A DNA stretch of 64,000 nt, from assembly GCA_019044685.2 (NCBI GenBank), contig JAGTXX020000002.1, positions 186,001-250,000 on the forward strand, in the 5' to 3' direction. Both the position numbers and the translations under genes were made by a program. This DNA is from Nannochloris sp. 'desiccata'. Lineage: Eukaryota; Chlorophyta; Trebouxiophyceae; Chlorellales; Chlorellaceae. A model generated the notes under the pieces. That model ran no database searches. It was not told where the DNA came from and saw nothing but the letters and a program-made list of their open reading frames with translations. Numbering within the stretch: position 1 is the stretch's first letter; each line of letters begins with the position of its first letter. This document shows, one piece after another, positions 45,487 to 57,796 of the stretch.

Positions 45487-48400
45487 ATGGAACAGCAAGT
45501 ATTTTGTGTGCGTGTAGAAGGCTTTACATTGCCAAAAAATGTCAAAAGGAAGTGGGAGCAAGGTAGAGAAGCTGCTGCTTCTGCACGCAATACAACCTTG
45601 GAGAACTTGGAAATAAAGTTGCAGGCTGCTGAGCAACGCAGAGAGGTGAGTCTATTGCGCAAGGGAACCAGATTGAAGTGTTTTTGCATTTGCGATTCAA
45701 ACAGAGCAAAGGAAGTTACAGTAGCTAGGGTGCTGGAAACCAACGTATTATTGATCATATGCAACCTTGCAAATTTATCCTACATAATTGTGCAACCTCG
45801 ACAGGGATTCCCTTTCGAATTTTACTTGTTGCTCATGCCCCTTGCGCACCCATTTGCAGACAATTTACGAAGCTCGTCGATCCAAGGCCAATCGCTACCG
45901 CGTACGCACTGTGCATGATCCTTCGGTAGCTCTAGAACGCCTGGAGAAGCGCTTAGCTGCTGCTGAAAGCAAACGCCTTGCCGTTCTCCATGCCGTAAAG
46001 GTCCGTGCCGCTGTCACTGCCAACCGCGCAGCTGCTGTCGCCCGCACTGAAGCTGCACGCCGGAACCAACTTCAATCCCGCTTAGAGCAAAGTTTAGAAG
46101 CTGCTGAAGCAGCGAGAGCTGCTCATTTAGCCCTCACAGCTGCTCGTGCCGCCCGAACCTCCAGCAAAGCCTCTGCCAGTGCTCGTGTTGCCAAACAACG
46201 GGAACAAAATCAAGCAGCTTCACGATTGACTACACTTTTACACCGTATGAAACGTGCGGAAGCTTCAAGAGAGCAGGTGCTCGTTGCTAGAAAACAAAGT
46301 GCTGCGGCAGTTGCCGCTTCCTCTGCCGTCGCCATCCCTACTGGTTTACAGCAGATGCAAGGTGGTGCTATCAGTATGTCGATTTCCCCATTAAATAATG
46401 CACCCATACTTCTTGGAGACTTTTCTACCGACATTTCTATGCCCACCACAGACGTTAATTCTACTTTCCACCAGCAACAGCAACAGCACAGCAGTAGCCT
46501 CATCGGCTCGAACGCTGGGCAATGGCTTCGTCGCCAAGCAGCAGCACGAAGAATTCAACGCAGCTGGCGTTGTTTTGCTTTAAATACCGGCACTATGGAA
46601 GCTTTAGTTAGCTCATTCGCTGCTACAAAGATCCCTTTCAGCTGTAAAGCGGTCTTAACCACAGAGACCCCACCTGTATTTAATTCGGAATCGGCTGCAG
46701 CTGCGGCTCCTCCAAGCATGGATCACCAACAACAAGAAGAAGAACAGCAAAGGAATCAAGAAGATCTTGCTTCTCTTTCAGGAGACAACAGCCCACGATC
46801 TACTTTACCTCCTGGTCGTATTATATTCCCTGATACTTCTAGTAACCACAGTGGCAGAACCGCTCCAGCAAATACCCCAGCTGATGCCCTCACTCCTGCA
46901 GATAGCAGCACACCTGCAGATACGCCCAGGGCTGGTTCACCTCCTATATACGGAACTCATACTCCGCCTATGGCCGTCCCTATCCCTGCTTCTTCTGCTA
47001 CAGTAGCAGCAGCAGGAGGGGCAGAAGACGACACTGTTGCTGCTAATGCACCTGCAAATCTCACAGAAACGAGCCAGCCTGTATCAACTAGTTTCTCTTC
47101 ATTCTCTCCAAGTCCTCGTCGCCAACCAGTCGCTCGTTTGGTATCTAGCCTGGCAGATATGGCTGCATCGACCTCTCTCCACGAAGAAAGTCCAGTGCCT
47201 TTACCAGCGTCTTTCCACCAGTCAACGCTTTCTTTTGACGAATTCGCTGAAGCAATGAGCGCTACTGAAACTTTAAAAGCAGCACAAGCTGTGCTTAGAA
47301 GATTTGAAGATATGGGAAAGGCGAAAAAAAGCTTTGCTAGAGGAGATTTGTGTGATGGGCTATTAAAACGCTTATTTCCTAAATTGCCAAAAGGAAAGAA
47401 GGCTGCTAGATACCCACCAAGAGCGTTTTTATCTGCGTATATGATTCAATCACACCCAGAAGTGGTATTGAGTCAGCAAGGACCGAGAGAGACCGCGTTA
47501 GCAGAAGCTGCTGCGAGGATGCTTGCTTTTTTTGAGGCTCTGCTTTCTCGCTTTCTGCAAACTTCTTCTTCCTTTTGGCCTTCTTCTGCGTCGCTTCCCT
47601 CTCTTTTGAGGCAGTTTGACGAGTCCTGGGTTGCGTATTTAGAGATTTTTATTGCATGGAAGAGCCATGATGCAGCTGGATTGGAGGCTGAATTGATTCG
47701 GGCAGCAGTGGAACTAGAGACATCCCGCTTGCTCAAAGTAGGCAGCAGAGCTGCTGCTACTGCTATTACTGCCGGTGGTGGTGCAGGAGTCGCTAGTAGT
47801 GCTACTAGTACTATACATGCCACTGCTGCTATGCGCGCTGAGGCAGCAAAACAAGATCTCGAGGCACTGGAAGAAGGCGTTGACCATGATTTAAAGTTGA
47901 TTTCTGAACGAGTTGAACGGTTGACTGGGCAACAAGGCGCTGCTCGATTGGAAGCTGCGTTAGCAGCTGCACGTGCTTCTGCTGAGCAACAACGATACAA
48001 TTCTATTAATATGGTCACAGAAGCTACTATTACCACTACTACCACCACTACTGCCACTGGTGTTAGTGGTGGTCCTTCTCCGTCAAACAGCCCAGCAAAG
48101 AAGGTGCAACGCAGACAAGGCCAGTATGCCAACACCTCTTCCTCCTCACCTTCACCTTCTTCCTCTGTTCCTTCCTCACCAAAACAAGCTTCTCCAACAG
48201 AAGAAGAAGAAGAAGAAGAAGAAGAAGAAGAAGAAGAAGAAAAAGAAGAAGGAAGAGGCCATGGTCAACGACACCAACCACAGAGTCAACAGCAACAACC
48301 TCAGCCTGGCAGCAGTGGCAATTTGGTATTGATGTGGCAGCTTCTCTACGATTCCACGTTTCATCTCCCCACAGACGAAGCTGAATCTTCTTGGAAAGAT

Positions 48401-50218
48401 GCTGTTGGTGAGACTGATCCTATGTTGGAGCCTGCGCCAACCCCTCAAGATTTAGAAGACCTTGCAGGAGGGTCTAGAGAAGCTGTAGCTGCTGCGTTGC
48501 ATGCTAGGGTGCGTAGAATCGCGGAAAAGGCATTTTGGGACGATTTAGGTGAACGGTTGAGTAGTGGTGGGAGTGGTACTAGTAGTAGCATTGGTGCTGG
48601 AAATGGTGGAGAAGCAACAGGAGCAGCTCTTGCTGGTCAAAGTAGCAACAGTATCAGCTCGAATGCGGCTGTTTCTGCTGCTGTCGCGACTTTGGCAGAA
48701 GCTGGAGCTGCTTTACGAGCGGTGCTTCCTGTAGGGTCTTCTGCTGCTGCTGATGTTGCTGCACAACTTGGCAGCGCAGAAAGATTGGCAGAGCTCTTGA
48801 CCGCAACTCCCAATATTGTCTCGTCTTCCTCTTCTTCTGCACCTTCTTTTTCATCTTTGCTGCCTGGAATCAATTGCGATGCATTATTCCACCTGCTCGA
48901 ATGGTGTGGAGGGTTGCTACGCCGACTTGGAGCACCAGCTCGCGAAGCTGCAGCAGCTGCTGCTCAGGCTACTATCCGCAAAGACCTTGCCTCCGTGACT
49001 TGTCCAGCTGCTGCTGGCAAAATTGCCGCTCGTGCTTTGCGGTTAATCGCTGTTTTATTGAAATTATTGCGATTGGATATGGCAAACGCGCATTTGGGTA
49101 TGCTTGCAAGACAACTTGGCACCACTCCTGAGAGAGCTGCGCTGTATGCTCGTTCTAAAATGCAAGATTTCCTTGGCACACCGGCACCAACAATGGCAAC
49201 AAGTGCAACAACCACAGCAGCAGCAGGAGGAGGTTTAGACTTTTCTTCCACGTTGCGTTCTTCTCCTTCTTCTGCGAGAGATATGGCGTTAAAATTGCCT
49301 CACACCAGAGGATGGCTGGCTTTGGCTTCAGGAAGATTGCCTCATGTCGAAGCCATGCTTTCTGAAGCTGCAAACAGCTCCCCAGCTTTAGCAGCAGAGT
49401 CGGGCGCTACTGGGTCTGGTTCTATTTCTCAAGAGCTGCCCCGGCGTTTAATCACTGGTCGAGCCTCAAGAAGGGCAGCTGCTAATAACCGTAATAGTAC
49501 CATTACAACTCCTACAGGGTTAGCTGGTCAGCTTGCTGTTCCAATGTCCCCCAAAACGTGGCAAGGTTTAGTTCGATGCGGCCTTGCTCAGCTTGTCGCT
49601 GGAGAAGGCGCTGTCACACATCTTGCGCTTCCTGAAACCCTGACACCTGATTCTGGAAGGCTTCAAGGAGCTCAGAACGAGTTTCAAAGATTGGTCGTGC
49701 TGACTGCCAGCTTGCTTGCTTTGCAACATGCTGCCAGAAGAGCAGGCGCAGAAGCTGCTGCTTCTCCTGACAGTATTACTACCCCTGCCTCTATTTCTAC
49801 ATCTACGTCTACTCCTATTACAGAGACTGCAAAAAGGCGTTTGAGCGCTGTTCTTGCATGTCCAGACGTCTGCTTGGCAGACGTTGCAGCTGAGATCACT
49901 TCCTTGGCGCACGCTCCTCAGCAGGAAACGAGCGTAAATGCAGTCTTAAGAAATATGCTCGGAAAATCCAGTCCTGCTCTTCGTAGCATCACGTCTGCCC
50001 TGTGTAATGCCTTGAATGCTCATTTAGTGCTTGGACCCAGCTCTCCTGCTGCGGCCCACGCATCGCATGCTGCGTTGGCTCGCTCTGGAGCTGGTGCCCT
50101 GGGCGCTGAAGTGGCAATTTTGGCCAAGAAATTGGCTGAAGTAGCAGCTGTGACTGAAGCTGTGTGTGGTCCTTGGTACGAAATTATATCTTCAGATCTT
50201 CTTCTCAACACCACTTGA
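45487..50218 (+). CDS. T-complex protein 11 (TCP11) family protein, 2 exons
   Basis: The exons are 45487-45645 and 45860-50218 (1505 aa). The first 250 residues are a long charged coiled coil (LENLEIKLQAAEQRRETIYE, ALERLEKRLAAAESKRLAVL), as in plant TCP11 proteins. An IQ-like motif (AARRIQRSWRCFAL) lies near residue 270. The TCP11 region starts around residue 510 (FDEFAEAMSATETLKAAQAV) and continues with FEALLSRFLQTSSS, WVAYLEIFIAWKSHDAA and, after low-complexity inserts, LVLMWQLLYDSTFHLPTDEA and FWDDLGERL. Long Ala-, Ser- and Thr-rich stretches and a GAA-coded Glu run (48198-48250) split the domain. The molecular function of plant-type TCP11 proteins is not established; the animal relative acts in sperm and cAMP signalling. 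No frame break is seen over 4.3 kb. Confidence 0.85.
48198..48250 (+). repeat. GAA trinucleotide repeat coding poly-Glu
   Basis: About 15 consecutive GAA codons, followed by AAA and more GAA, lie in frame in the TCP11-family gene. Confidence 0.9.
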
Positions 50219-50940
50219 AACTAAAAGAAGCTGAAATAAACAAAAATAAAATAAAAATTGAGTTAGCGAGATATCCCCCCCTATTTTTTTTTTTTATCTT
50301 GGCTATTGATGTGTGTATTTTCTTCCATTGTATATGTGTTTTGTCTACAATTTCCATACAACAACCCATCTGTATATATCAACACCCCATTATTAAATTT
50401 CCGAAAGAGATACTCCATCTTTAACACCACCACCCAAGCCCTGCTAAACCAAAAACAAATGCAGCAATAAGACAAAAGGGAAATTCATAAATTGTGTGAA
50501 GAGAAAATAACCCTAAAAATTGGTCATTCAATGAAGCACGATTACTGCAAATCATAGTACGGTAATACTATAGGAACCCAATACATATCCAATAATAGTT
50601 GGTAGAAAGTCAGTACGAACTCGTTCAAAACGTTAAACTTGTTTTAATGTGGGGAAAAATAGTATCGATAAAAGACCCATTGGGAGAAAAACGAAATTAA
50701 AGATGAACAGAAGAATGTGTTCATCATTGCTATTGCTATTGTCACAATAGCGCCTTAGCCCAAAAGCCCAACACCCCCACCCACCACCAACAACAACAAA
50801 AAAAAGCAGCGGTAAAAAATATATAAGGGTTTTTATTTATTATTTATTTATTTATTAGAATAAGCACGGAAAACGATTCCTTTATTGGCGCAGATACTAT
50901 GCTGTGCTATGAATGGTATGCTATGCTATCCTGTCCTGAC
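50219..50940. other. Convergent intergenic region, no gene seen
   Basis: This is 3' flank of the TCP11 gene (AATAAA-like signals from 50231) and of the minus-strand membrane protein gene. It is AT-rich with TTTA repeats near 50835-50858. Confidence 0.5.
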
Positions 50941-51890
50941 TCAATGAATGAACTTCAAAGCAGACACACGTACCAGGCACCACACCGCCTGAGCAATTGC
51001 ACCGGTTACCAGCACCCCTTGTTCCTGAGCTGCTCTCCTCCACCTGTCCCCCACACTCAAACTCACAGCTAATAACGATGTCGGTACCATCCAGCCTAGT
51101 GTAATCTGCACCCAGAGAATTAAAGCGGAGCAGGCTGCAACGTTGGAAGTACTGACGTTGAGCTCACCAGGTGCTGGTGGCCAAACCACAGCAAATGGCC
51201 AGTCTAATACAGTCATTACGGTCCTTATTTTGGAAATATTTAGAGACATAAAGGTAGTTGTTTTAGCTAGAGCAGGGGCTGCACAGACTGGAGCGATGAG
51301 TCGAGAAGCAGCAAAGACATGTACAGCTTGAACGGCACTGTGAAGAGGGAATGGCAGTTGCCAACCGAAGCAACCCCACGACATGACAAGAGCCCGGCTT
51401 GAATATAGTACTCTTGCAATAAAGGCAGGCCATCTGTTGCAAATGGCAAAGATGAAAAAACTGAGGGTTAGATAAATAAAAAATTGTAAACAGCGGGTAA
51501 AGGAGGATGACATCTAGACAGAAAGATGAGGGTCACTTCTTACGTTAAAGCCTCGTTTGGCGTATCTTCATAGTCATATATAGTTCCGATGGCGAAAACC
51601 ATTCGCACCAAAAGAACCAGGAAGACACGATTTCTCAAATAAAAAGCCTTGAAACCAAAATATGTTAGTGGGCATAGCAAACATGTAAACATCATTCCTG
51701 CTACTTGTTGCTTTGGTACCTGGGGAGTGCCTGGTGGGGCAAATCTCTGGGAAAGCACAAAGGTTGTGCAAATAAGAGCACCCACGATGCTTGATAAAAC
51801 ATCGATAAAAGCTTGCCGTTCCTTTTGCCGGTCTTCTATACTTTCGGACATGGTATCAGTAACCATTGATCGTGTTTGCGGGCGACTCAT
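50941..51890 (-). CDS. Multi-pass membrane protein of unknown function, 2 or more exons
   Basis: The exons are 51890-51544 and 51460-50941 (288 aa). The donor GTAAGA and acceptor CCCTCAG keep one frame and join two hydrophobic blocks. I count about six membrane segments, for example FIDVLSSIVGALICTTFVLS, MMFTCLLCPLTYFGFKAFYL and FLVLLVRMVFAIGTIYD in exon 1, and FFIFAICNRWPAFIARVLY and ALILWVQITLGWMVPTSLLA in exon 2. I do not recognise the family. A protein-like segment just upstream (52121-51985) may be an additional exon, but no join in the right phase was found. Confidence 0.6.
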
Positions 51891-51984
51891 GATAGCGATT
51901 TAAAGGGGTTAAAAACCCTTAGTAAATAAATGGCAAGATTAATTTCAAAATGTTATCGTGAAGTTATTTAAGCCAATATCGCAC

Positions 51985-52121
51985 CTGAATGGCTAAGGTC
52001 ATCGTTCGGGTTATTATTTTACTGTGCATGTCTCTCAGGGCATTGTCTTGAGCTGAAAGAGGTACTGGAAGAAATAACCACATGTGTTCAATCAATGTGT
52101 ACAGCATAAATTTCGCGGTCC
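51985..52121 (-). CDS. Candidate orphan exon, 45 codons
   Basis: The segment is bounded by an acceptor (CTCTCTGCAG) and a donor (GTGCGA) on the minus strand. Its only open frame (TAKFMLYTLIEHMWLFLPVP, then a charged part ending TRTMTLAIQ) looks like a membrane helix and loop. It lies between the XEG113-like stop and the membrane protein gene at 50941-51890 and is most likely an early exon of the latter. A possible first exon starts at MDAAVPFKC near 52270. The phases do not join cleanly to the downstream exon, so the model is unfinished. Confidence 0.3.
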
Positions 52122-52340
52122 CTGCAGAGAGACATAACAAAAATTAAAGTCACCCCCTTGGGGCTCTTTTATTATTATTATTGTTCTTTTATAAAGACTC
52201 CTTGTCTTCGCGCATATATCAATTTTACACACTGAATACTCCAAGAACGATGCATTTGAAAGGTACTGCTGCATCCATTTGAAAAAATTGCGAGTTTTGA
52301 AAGCAAAAAAAATATTTTGGCGTCTCTATCCTTTTTCTTC

Positions 52341-54979
52341 TCAAGGTCCAGTTTGCGGTTCCCACCGAGGCCCAATCTCTCGTCCATGCTTGTCTTTATG
52401 CGCACCCACATCCCAGAAGAAATCGTACCAAATATGCCCTACTGGTTTATCTACACAGCACCAAATAGACGTGTACATATCCAGGCGTTTTTTAAATTTC
52501 TTAGCGAGTGACTCGTCTTTAAACCCTTTCCACAAGGCCGCAGCATCTTCAAAATGGATAAGCGTGTACCTATTTATATCAGGGCCACTAAATGCCATAC
52601 GCAGCTGCTCTTCATTCATTCCTGGTTGCAACCACATGACGCCACCTACTTCAATTTCTGCCGGCTCGGTGCCATCGTTGCACCCGATGCCATCTGGCGG
52701 TTGAGGTGCAGTGATATCTTCGCCGCAGGTATGCACTACGAGTCGACGTTGTAAAACAGGTTTCTTCGCACGCTCGTTATCTAAAAAAGAATATTCCTTC
52801 CATTCGATGTGAGGGCCATATTCACTTTCTGGCCAGTCAACTTTTGACATGCTGCAAAAAGATTGAAGGAAAACAGATCAAAAATAACGAATAATGATAG
52901 ATAGTAATACGAGAGAAAGAAAGAGATGCTGGTCATACGCAGAGAAATTATAGTAATACGTGTTGGTCAAAGAAACTTAAAGGACTGCTCGTAGAAGCAG
53001 CACCAAAGAAAAATGAATTTTATAAAAATTAACTTTAAAAACTCACACTTCCAGCTCTAAAACGTGGTCAGCAGGACATTTAAATGGTGTCTTGAAACTT
53101 GATCCAGGTATGATTCCCTTATGCGGTGCCCACCATCGATCAAACCCACACCAAAACTCTGGCAGTACCACGGCTCTATTTAAAATTGTACCAGCAGCGA
53201 ACATTGCTCTCAGTGCCAAAAATTGATAATGTACCAGCGCAAAGTGAGGATAGGTCGAATCTATACTCCCATCTCGTCTTACTGTCTCTACATCATTTAG
53301 CAACTCGTCTGGAATGTAATTATTTGCTGAAATAAACCCGTTATCATGTTTAAAATAATGAGGTTCATCATTCCAAAGCAACCGCTCTCTGAATCGATGT
53401 CGCTTTCCTGCTGTTCCACTGAACTGAAACGTGGCGTGAACCACATAAGGGTCCACAAAGACGGTATCTGGCATACGTTGAGTGAAATACGTATGCCCAG
53501 AGCAAAACATAGACACAGGAAGGATGCCAAATTTCAACTTGCCATCATAGCCTATAAATAATCGATCGGGACGGTTGTCTGTTGAATTAAATTGGTGATT
53601 GCGTATCTCTCCTCTATGCATGAGATCGTTAAACACATTCTGATCCCATAATTTATCATCGGAATCAAGTACTTTGACCCATTCATCAGCTAATTCCGCT
53701 GCAGAAGGGCGGAATAACATTATTCCGATATTTGCTGCAGAGTCGGCCGTCGAAGGGTCTTCTAAGCCACTATCCCCAGGAAAAGACGCTTTTAGATGAT
53801 CTGAAGAGGTTAATACATCCGCTTCAGAGTATTTTGCCATATATGGAATCGGATTTTGTAGCCAGACTGTGTCTACGTCTGATATAATCACCTCAACACC
53901 CCATTTAGTAAAGGTTTGAATCAACGAAATCTTTTCTCGCCCCATTTTATTGAACGTGGATGAGCCCCAACCAAAGTCGCCCAGAGTGAGACCGGACGAC
54001 ATGGAAAAGGTGGGAACTTCGGCGTCTTGAAGATGTTTGAGAAGCTCATCATCCATAGCACCTAGATACACCACGACAAAAAATAAATTAGAGGAATAGC
54101 AGGTTGAGCAAAGGAGACAGCGGCTGGTGGAATTTTAGAGAAAGAGAAGGCAGCAACAATGTTCAAATATCTACAAAAAAACCAATCAACGATGAAGTTT
54201 TGTTCTTACCAACAAGGAAAGTATTGCATCCAGTCTCTTTTAAATGATCCACCCAATTCATGACAAAGTCTTTGTAATGGTAATTAGCCCACGTGACAAC
54301 CACAGCTCCGCGGGTGCCCATGCTATCTGTCGCTGCTGCTATAGCCATTTCTTTCGTTAGCGCGTATCTCGCACTACCATCCTCTTTATAATCAGGGTCA
54401 TCTTCTCGTCTTCGTACAGCAGTGGTACCTGCTGCTGGTACTGAAGTAGTAGTAGAGGAAGAAGGGTTTGTTTCGTCAGATTTAATTTCTGAGGTGGTCG
54501 CTGGTTCTTTCAGGGCGTTCTCCGCTTCTTCTTCTTCTTCTTTTACAACGGCTGGTTGTCCTATTGGTGCACTATCCTTTGGTTTGTTTATTTTTGTAAG
54601 ATCGAAACCTTTAGGTGAAGAGGAACATGGTGAGGTTAATTAAGATAGTATAAGTAAGATCGTATAGTGTGTAAGGTAGAAGTAGAGGTGGGCGGCAAGG
54701 TCAGCGAGCGACTATGGTGGTTTCTATTATGTGATATGTGACATTAAATAGCTGCCTACCTTCATTCGGATCTATGCCAGTCCTTTCTGACTTTCCTTTG
54801 GCTATAACAGAGGTCATTCTGCCAGTGGTACCCCAGTAAATTTGCAAAAGAGGGGTATAAAACATGTAGCTGGCAGTGAAGATCAAACTTAGGATGAAAA
54901 TAGTCAAGATCACCAGACGTGCCATGGGAGGTTTCCCAGCACGTACTGGAGAGTCTAAAGGTGTATCTAATCTTGCCAT
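52341..54979 (-). CDS. XEG113-like (GT77) arabinosyltransferase, 4 exons
   Basis: The exons are 54979-54760, 54608-54210, 54061-53047 and 52851-52341 (714 aa). A membrane anchor (about residues 21-41, LVILTIFILSLIFTASYMFY) and a Ser/Glu-rich stem precede the catalytic part. Landmarks shared with plant XEG113 are TWANYHYKDFVMNWVDHLKE, DFGWGSSTFNKMGREKISLI, ISDVDTVWLQNPIPYMAKY (D-x-D about 268-270), VLTSSDHL, KFGILPVSMFCSGHTYFTQ, and in the last exon WKEYSFLDN and TSIWCCVDKPVGHIWYD. In Arabidopsis XEG113 adds arabinofuranose to arabinosylated hydroxyproline of extensins in the Golgi. The match runs the full length, so a related role on Hyp-rich wall or matrix glycoproteins is likely. The gene is head-to-head with RPA1 (412 bp between coding regions). 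Confidence 0.9.
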
Positions 54980-55391
54980 TCTATATGATTCTGGACATAA
55001 AGCATAGGTAGGTAGTTGGGCAACACAAGAAGCTGATTAATTTAGTAAAGAATGTGGTCTTCAGAGCTCTCCCCAGTCTCCCGCACCTGCCTAACTTTTA
55101 CAAGTGAAATTTAATACACTGAATTATCGCGACAAATATCGAAATACAGCACAGAAAATGCGGCTCAGCAAAGCTTTGCAAAGCATGGGCAGCACAGTTC
55201 AAAAAATCAAATTTCCACAAGGTTTAAACGAGCCCATACCGCTTCCAGAGGCATCTTCCATTGCCCGATAAAACAACGAAAAGGATCTCCCGGTCCTCTT
55301 ATAGTCCCGCTCCTCTTATCTGGAGCTTAATTTCAAATATATTTCAGAAACCATTTAAATTCAACAAAAAACGTATTAACTGTTGTGAACT
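54980..55391. promoter_or_regulatory. Divergent promoter region, XEG113-like / RPA1
   Basis: This is the spacer between two head-to-head start codons. No gene or named motif is seen. Confidence 0.4.
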
Positions 55392-57411
55392 ATGGCTGCT
55401 TTAGTCCTTAATCCCGGCTCATTACAGCAGCTCAAGGTTGCTGGCTCAATAGACCAGGCTCTTGCACTCAAGGTTGTTGACCTGCAGGAAGCCAATGGGA
55501 AATTTAAGTGTGAATTTTCTGACGGAAAGGAAAACATGGCTGGCGTCATCACCTCTCAGGTAAATAAGATGATTTTATTACAGACTAACAGTAGCTTCCA
55601 TGCTGCAGCAAACCATCCTGGGAAATTTGAATTTGGGCTTGACGATCCCTAACCGATCAACGTCATTCATTCCTTTTTCTCGCCACTACTTACAGGTAGC
55701 CAAGCAATTCGGTACTTCCCTGAAGAGCAACAACATTGTCAAGGTTACTGAAGGCAACGTAAACAGCATTAACGATAAGCAAGTTCTCATCGTTGCCGCC
55801 ATGGAGCTCATTGAAGGCGAAGCTGCTGGTGCTGGTGCTGCTGCCATTGAAGAGGAGAAGCCTGCTCCCGCTCCTGTTGCTGTCGAACCCAAGGCTGAAG
55901 ACGTCGCCATGACGGACGCTGCCCCTGCCCCTGCTGCAGCTCCTGTTGCTGACGCTGCCAAGACCCCTGCTGCCGTCAAGTCTGCTCCCGCCACCAAGAC
56001 CCCTGCAAGCGGTCCTACCCCTCCTTCCGGCAGCCGCCTCGCTTCCCGTAAGGTCCAGCCCATCTCCAGCCTCAATCCCTACATTAATGGATGGGCTATC
56101 CGTGCTAAGATCGTCTCGAAAACCCCTAAACGTAGCTTTAACAACAAGTCCACTGGCCAGCCTAGTGGCGTCTTTTCTGCGGAGCTTCTTGACGAGGCAG
56201 GCACTACTATCGAAGGAACCTTCTGGAGAGAAGCTGCTGACCGTCATTATGATACCTTGGAAGAAGGCAAGGTTTACATCTTTGCTCGCGGCAGTGTAAA
56301 GCCTGCCAACAAGGCCTACAACCGCACCCGCAACCCTTATTGCCTCCATTTTGACGCCTCCACCGAAGTCGAAGCTTCGGAAGGCGATATTAAAGTTGAT
56401 GTACGTATGGAGTTTGTTCCTATCGATCAATTGGTCGCTTTTGTCGATAAAAAGGCTCCTATTGACTTGATCGGAGTCGTCACATCTGTTCAACCTTTGG
56501 GTTCGGTAAAAAGAAAGTCTGACTCATCGGAACTTTCCCGCCGCGATGTGACCCTGGTTGACTCTGCACGTAAAACTGTGACTGTCACTTTATGGGGATC
56601 TACCGCTGAAGGTGTCGGGTCGGAGCTCGAAGCTGCTGCTGCGGGATCTCACAAACCTGTGGTCGCCATCTCTTCTTGCCGGGTATCTTCATACAATGGA
56701 GTTTCTGTTTCGACCCTCGGTCGTTCCCAGGTATTCATCGATCCTACCACTGAGACCGTGCCTGAAGCACAAGCTATCCGCACTTGGTGGGATACTGAAG
56801 GCGCAGGTGCTGAAATGCAGGCTGTGGGAGAAGGTATGGCCACTGCTCTGAAACCAGATGGTGCTGGCGGTGCTTCTCGCCGTCGTGATCTTTCTCAAAT
56901 TCGCAAAGAAGCACCCGCGACCCCTGACGCCAAGCCTGTCTACACTACTGTTCAAGTCGCTGTTGCGAATATCAATCCCGATCAGAGCATGTGGTACTTG
57001 GCTTGCCCTGAAAACAATAGAAAGGTTGTGGAACAAAACGGAGGGTACTTTTGTGAATATGACGGTCGTACCTACGCGACTGCTACCAAACGGTACATCA
57101 TGTCTGCGAAATTCACCGACATTTCTGGCGAGTTGAATGTGCAAGTGTTTGATGACCAGGCCAAGGTGTTGTTGGGACGTAGCGCTGACGATGCTGCCGA
57201 GGTACGTGAAAAGGAACCTTCCAAATTTTCTGCTTTACTTCAAGATGCGACGTGGAGTGAGTGGGTGTTGAGGGTAAAGGCGCAGGCGCAAGAATACAAT
57301 GGAGAGACCAGGCAGAGGTATGCCGTGGTTGAGATCAAGCCTGTGGACTTTGTGGCAGAGACTCGTAGAGCTTTGGAATTGATTGCGGCACCTACTGCTG
57401 TTTCCGCTTAG
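55392..57411 (+). CDS. RPA1: Replication protein A large subunit RPA1, 2 exons
   Basis: The exons are 55392-55559 and 55696-57411 (627 aa). The N-terminal OB fold (NPGSLQQLKVAGSIDQALAL to IVAAMELIEG) is followed by an Ala/Pro/Lys-rich linker and three OB folds: DBD-A (ISSLNPYINGWAIRAKIVSK, EGTFWREAADRHYDTLEEGK), DBD-B (VDKKAPIDLIGVVTSVQPLG, SRRDVTLVDSARKTVTVTLW) and DBD-C (MWYLACPENNRKV onward). This is the full RPA1 layout. RPA1 binds single-stranded DNA in replication, repair and recombination, with RPA2 and RPA3. The zinc ribbon in DBD-C has lost two of its four expected Cys ligands (Cys about 493 and 509 remain). Codon use is more biased than in neighbouring genes, suggesting high expression. 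Confidence 0.95.
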
Positions 57412-57796
57412 ATTAAAGAAGAAAGAAAGAAAAGAGTTGAACGTAATACAAGGTAATACTAATGTAAGTAAGAAAAGAACGATTCGCTATTCCCTACAAC
57501 AATTCCCTATACAATTGGAAAGGTATTTTAAATAAGGACACAAATTTTTCTATAGATAGATTCTTTACATTTCTTAATCTACTAAAGGACAGCTGGCGGC
57601 AAATTTTATCGTTCGTTCTACACTTTTTTTTTTTGGTCGCTTTTGATCTTTTGGTAATTGCAAGAAGTCCACAGCGCTCTTTTTAAATTTCTTCATAATA
57701 GTAGAGATATATCGGTACTTGAACATTGTAAATGACAACTATTAACAACAGAATACAAATTTTTAGTTAAAAACATGCTCTCGATTATTAATTAAC
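57412..57796. other. Convergent intergenic region, no gene seen
   Basis: This is shared 3' flank of RPA1 and the ethanolamine kinase-like gene. It is AT-rich with a T run near 57630. Confidence 0.5.

Noticed and set aside
47473..48135. 220-codon minus-strand frame in the TCP11 gene
   Set aside because: It is a shadow of Ala- and Thr-rich codons; the plus frame is continuous over 4.3 kb with family motifs.
55690..56493. 267-codon minus-strand frame opposite RPA1
   Set aside because: RPA1 motifs are continuous on the plus strand here; the minus frame has no recognisable feature.
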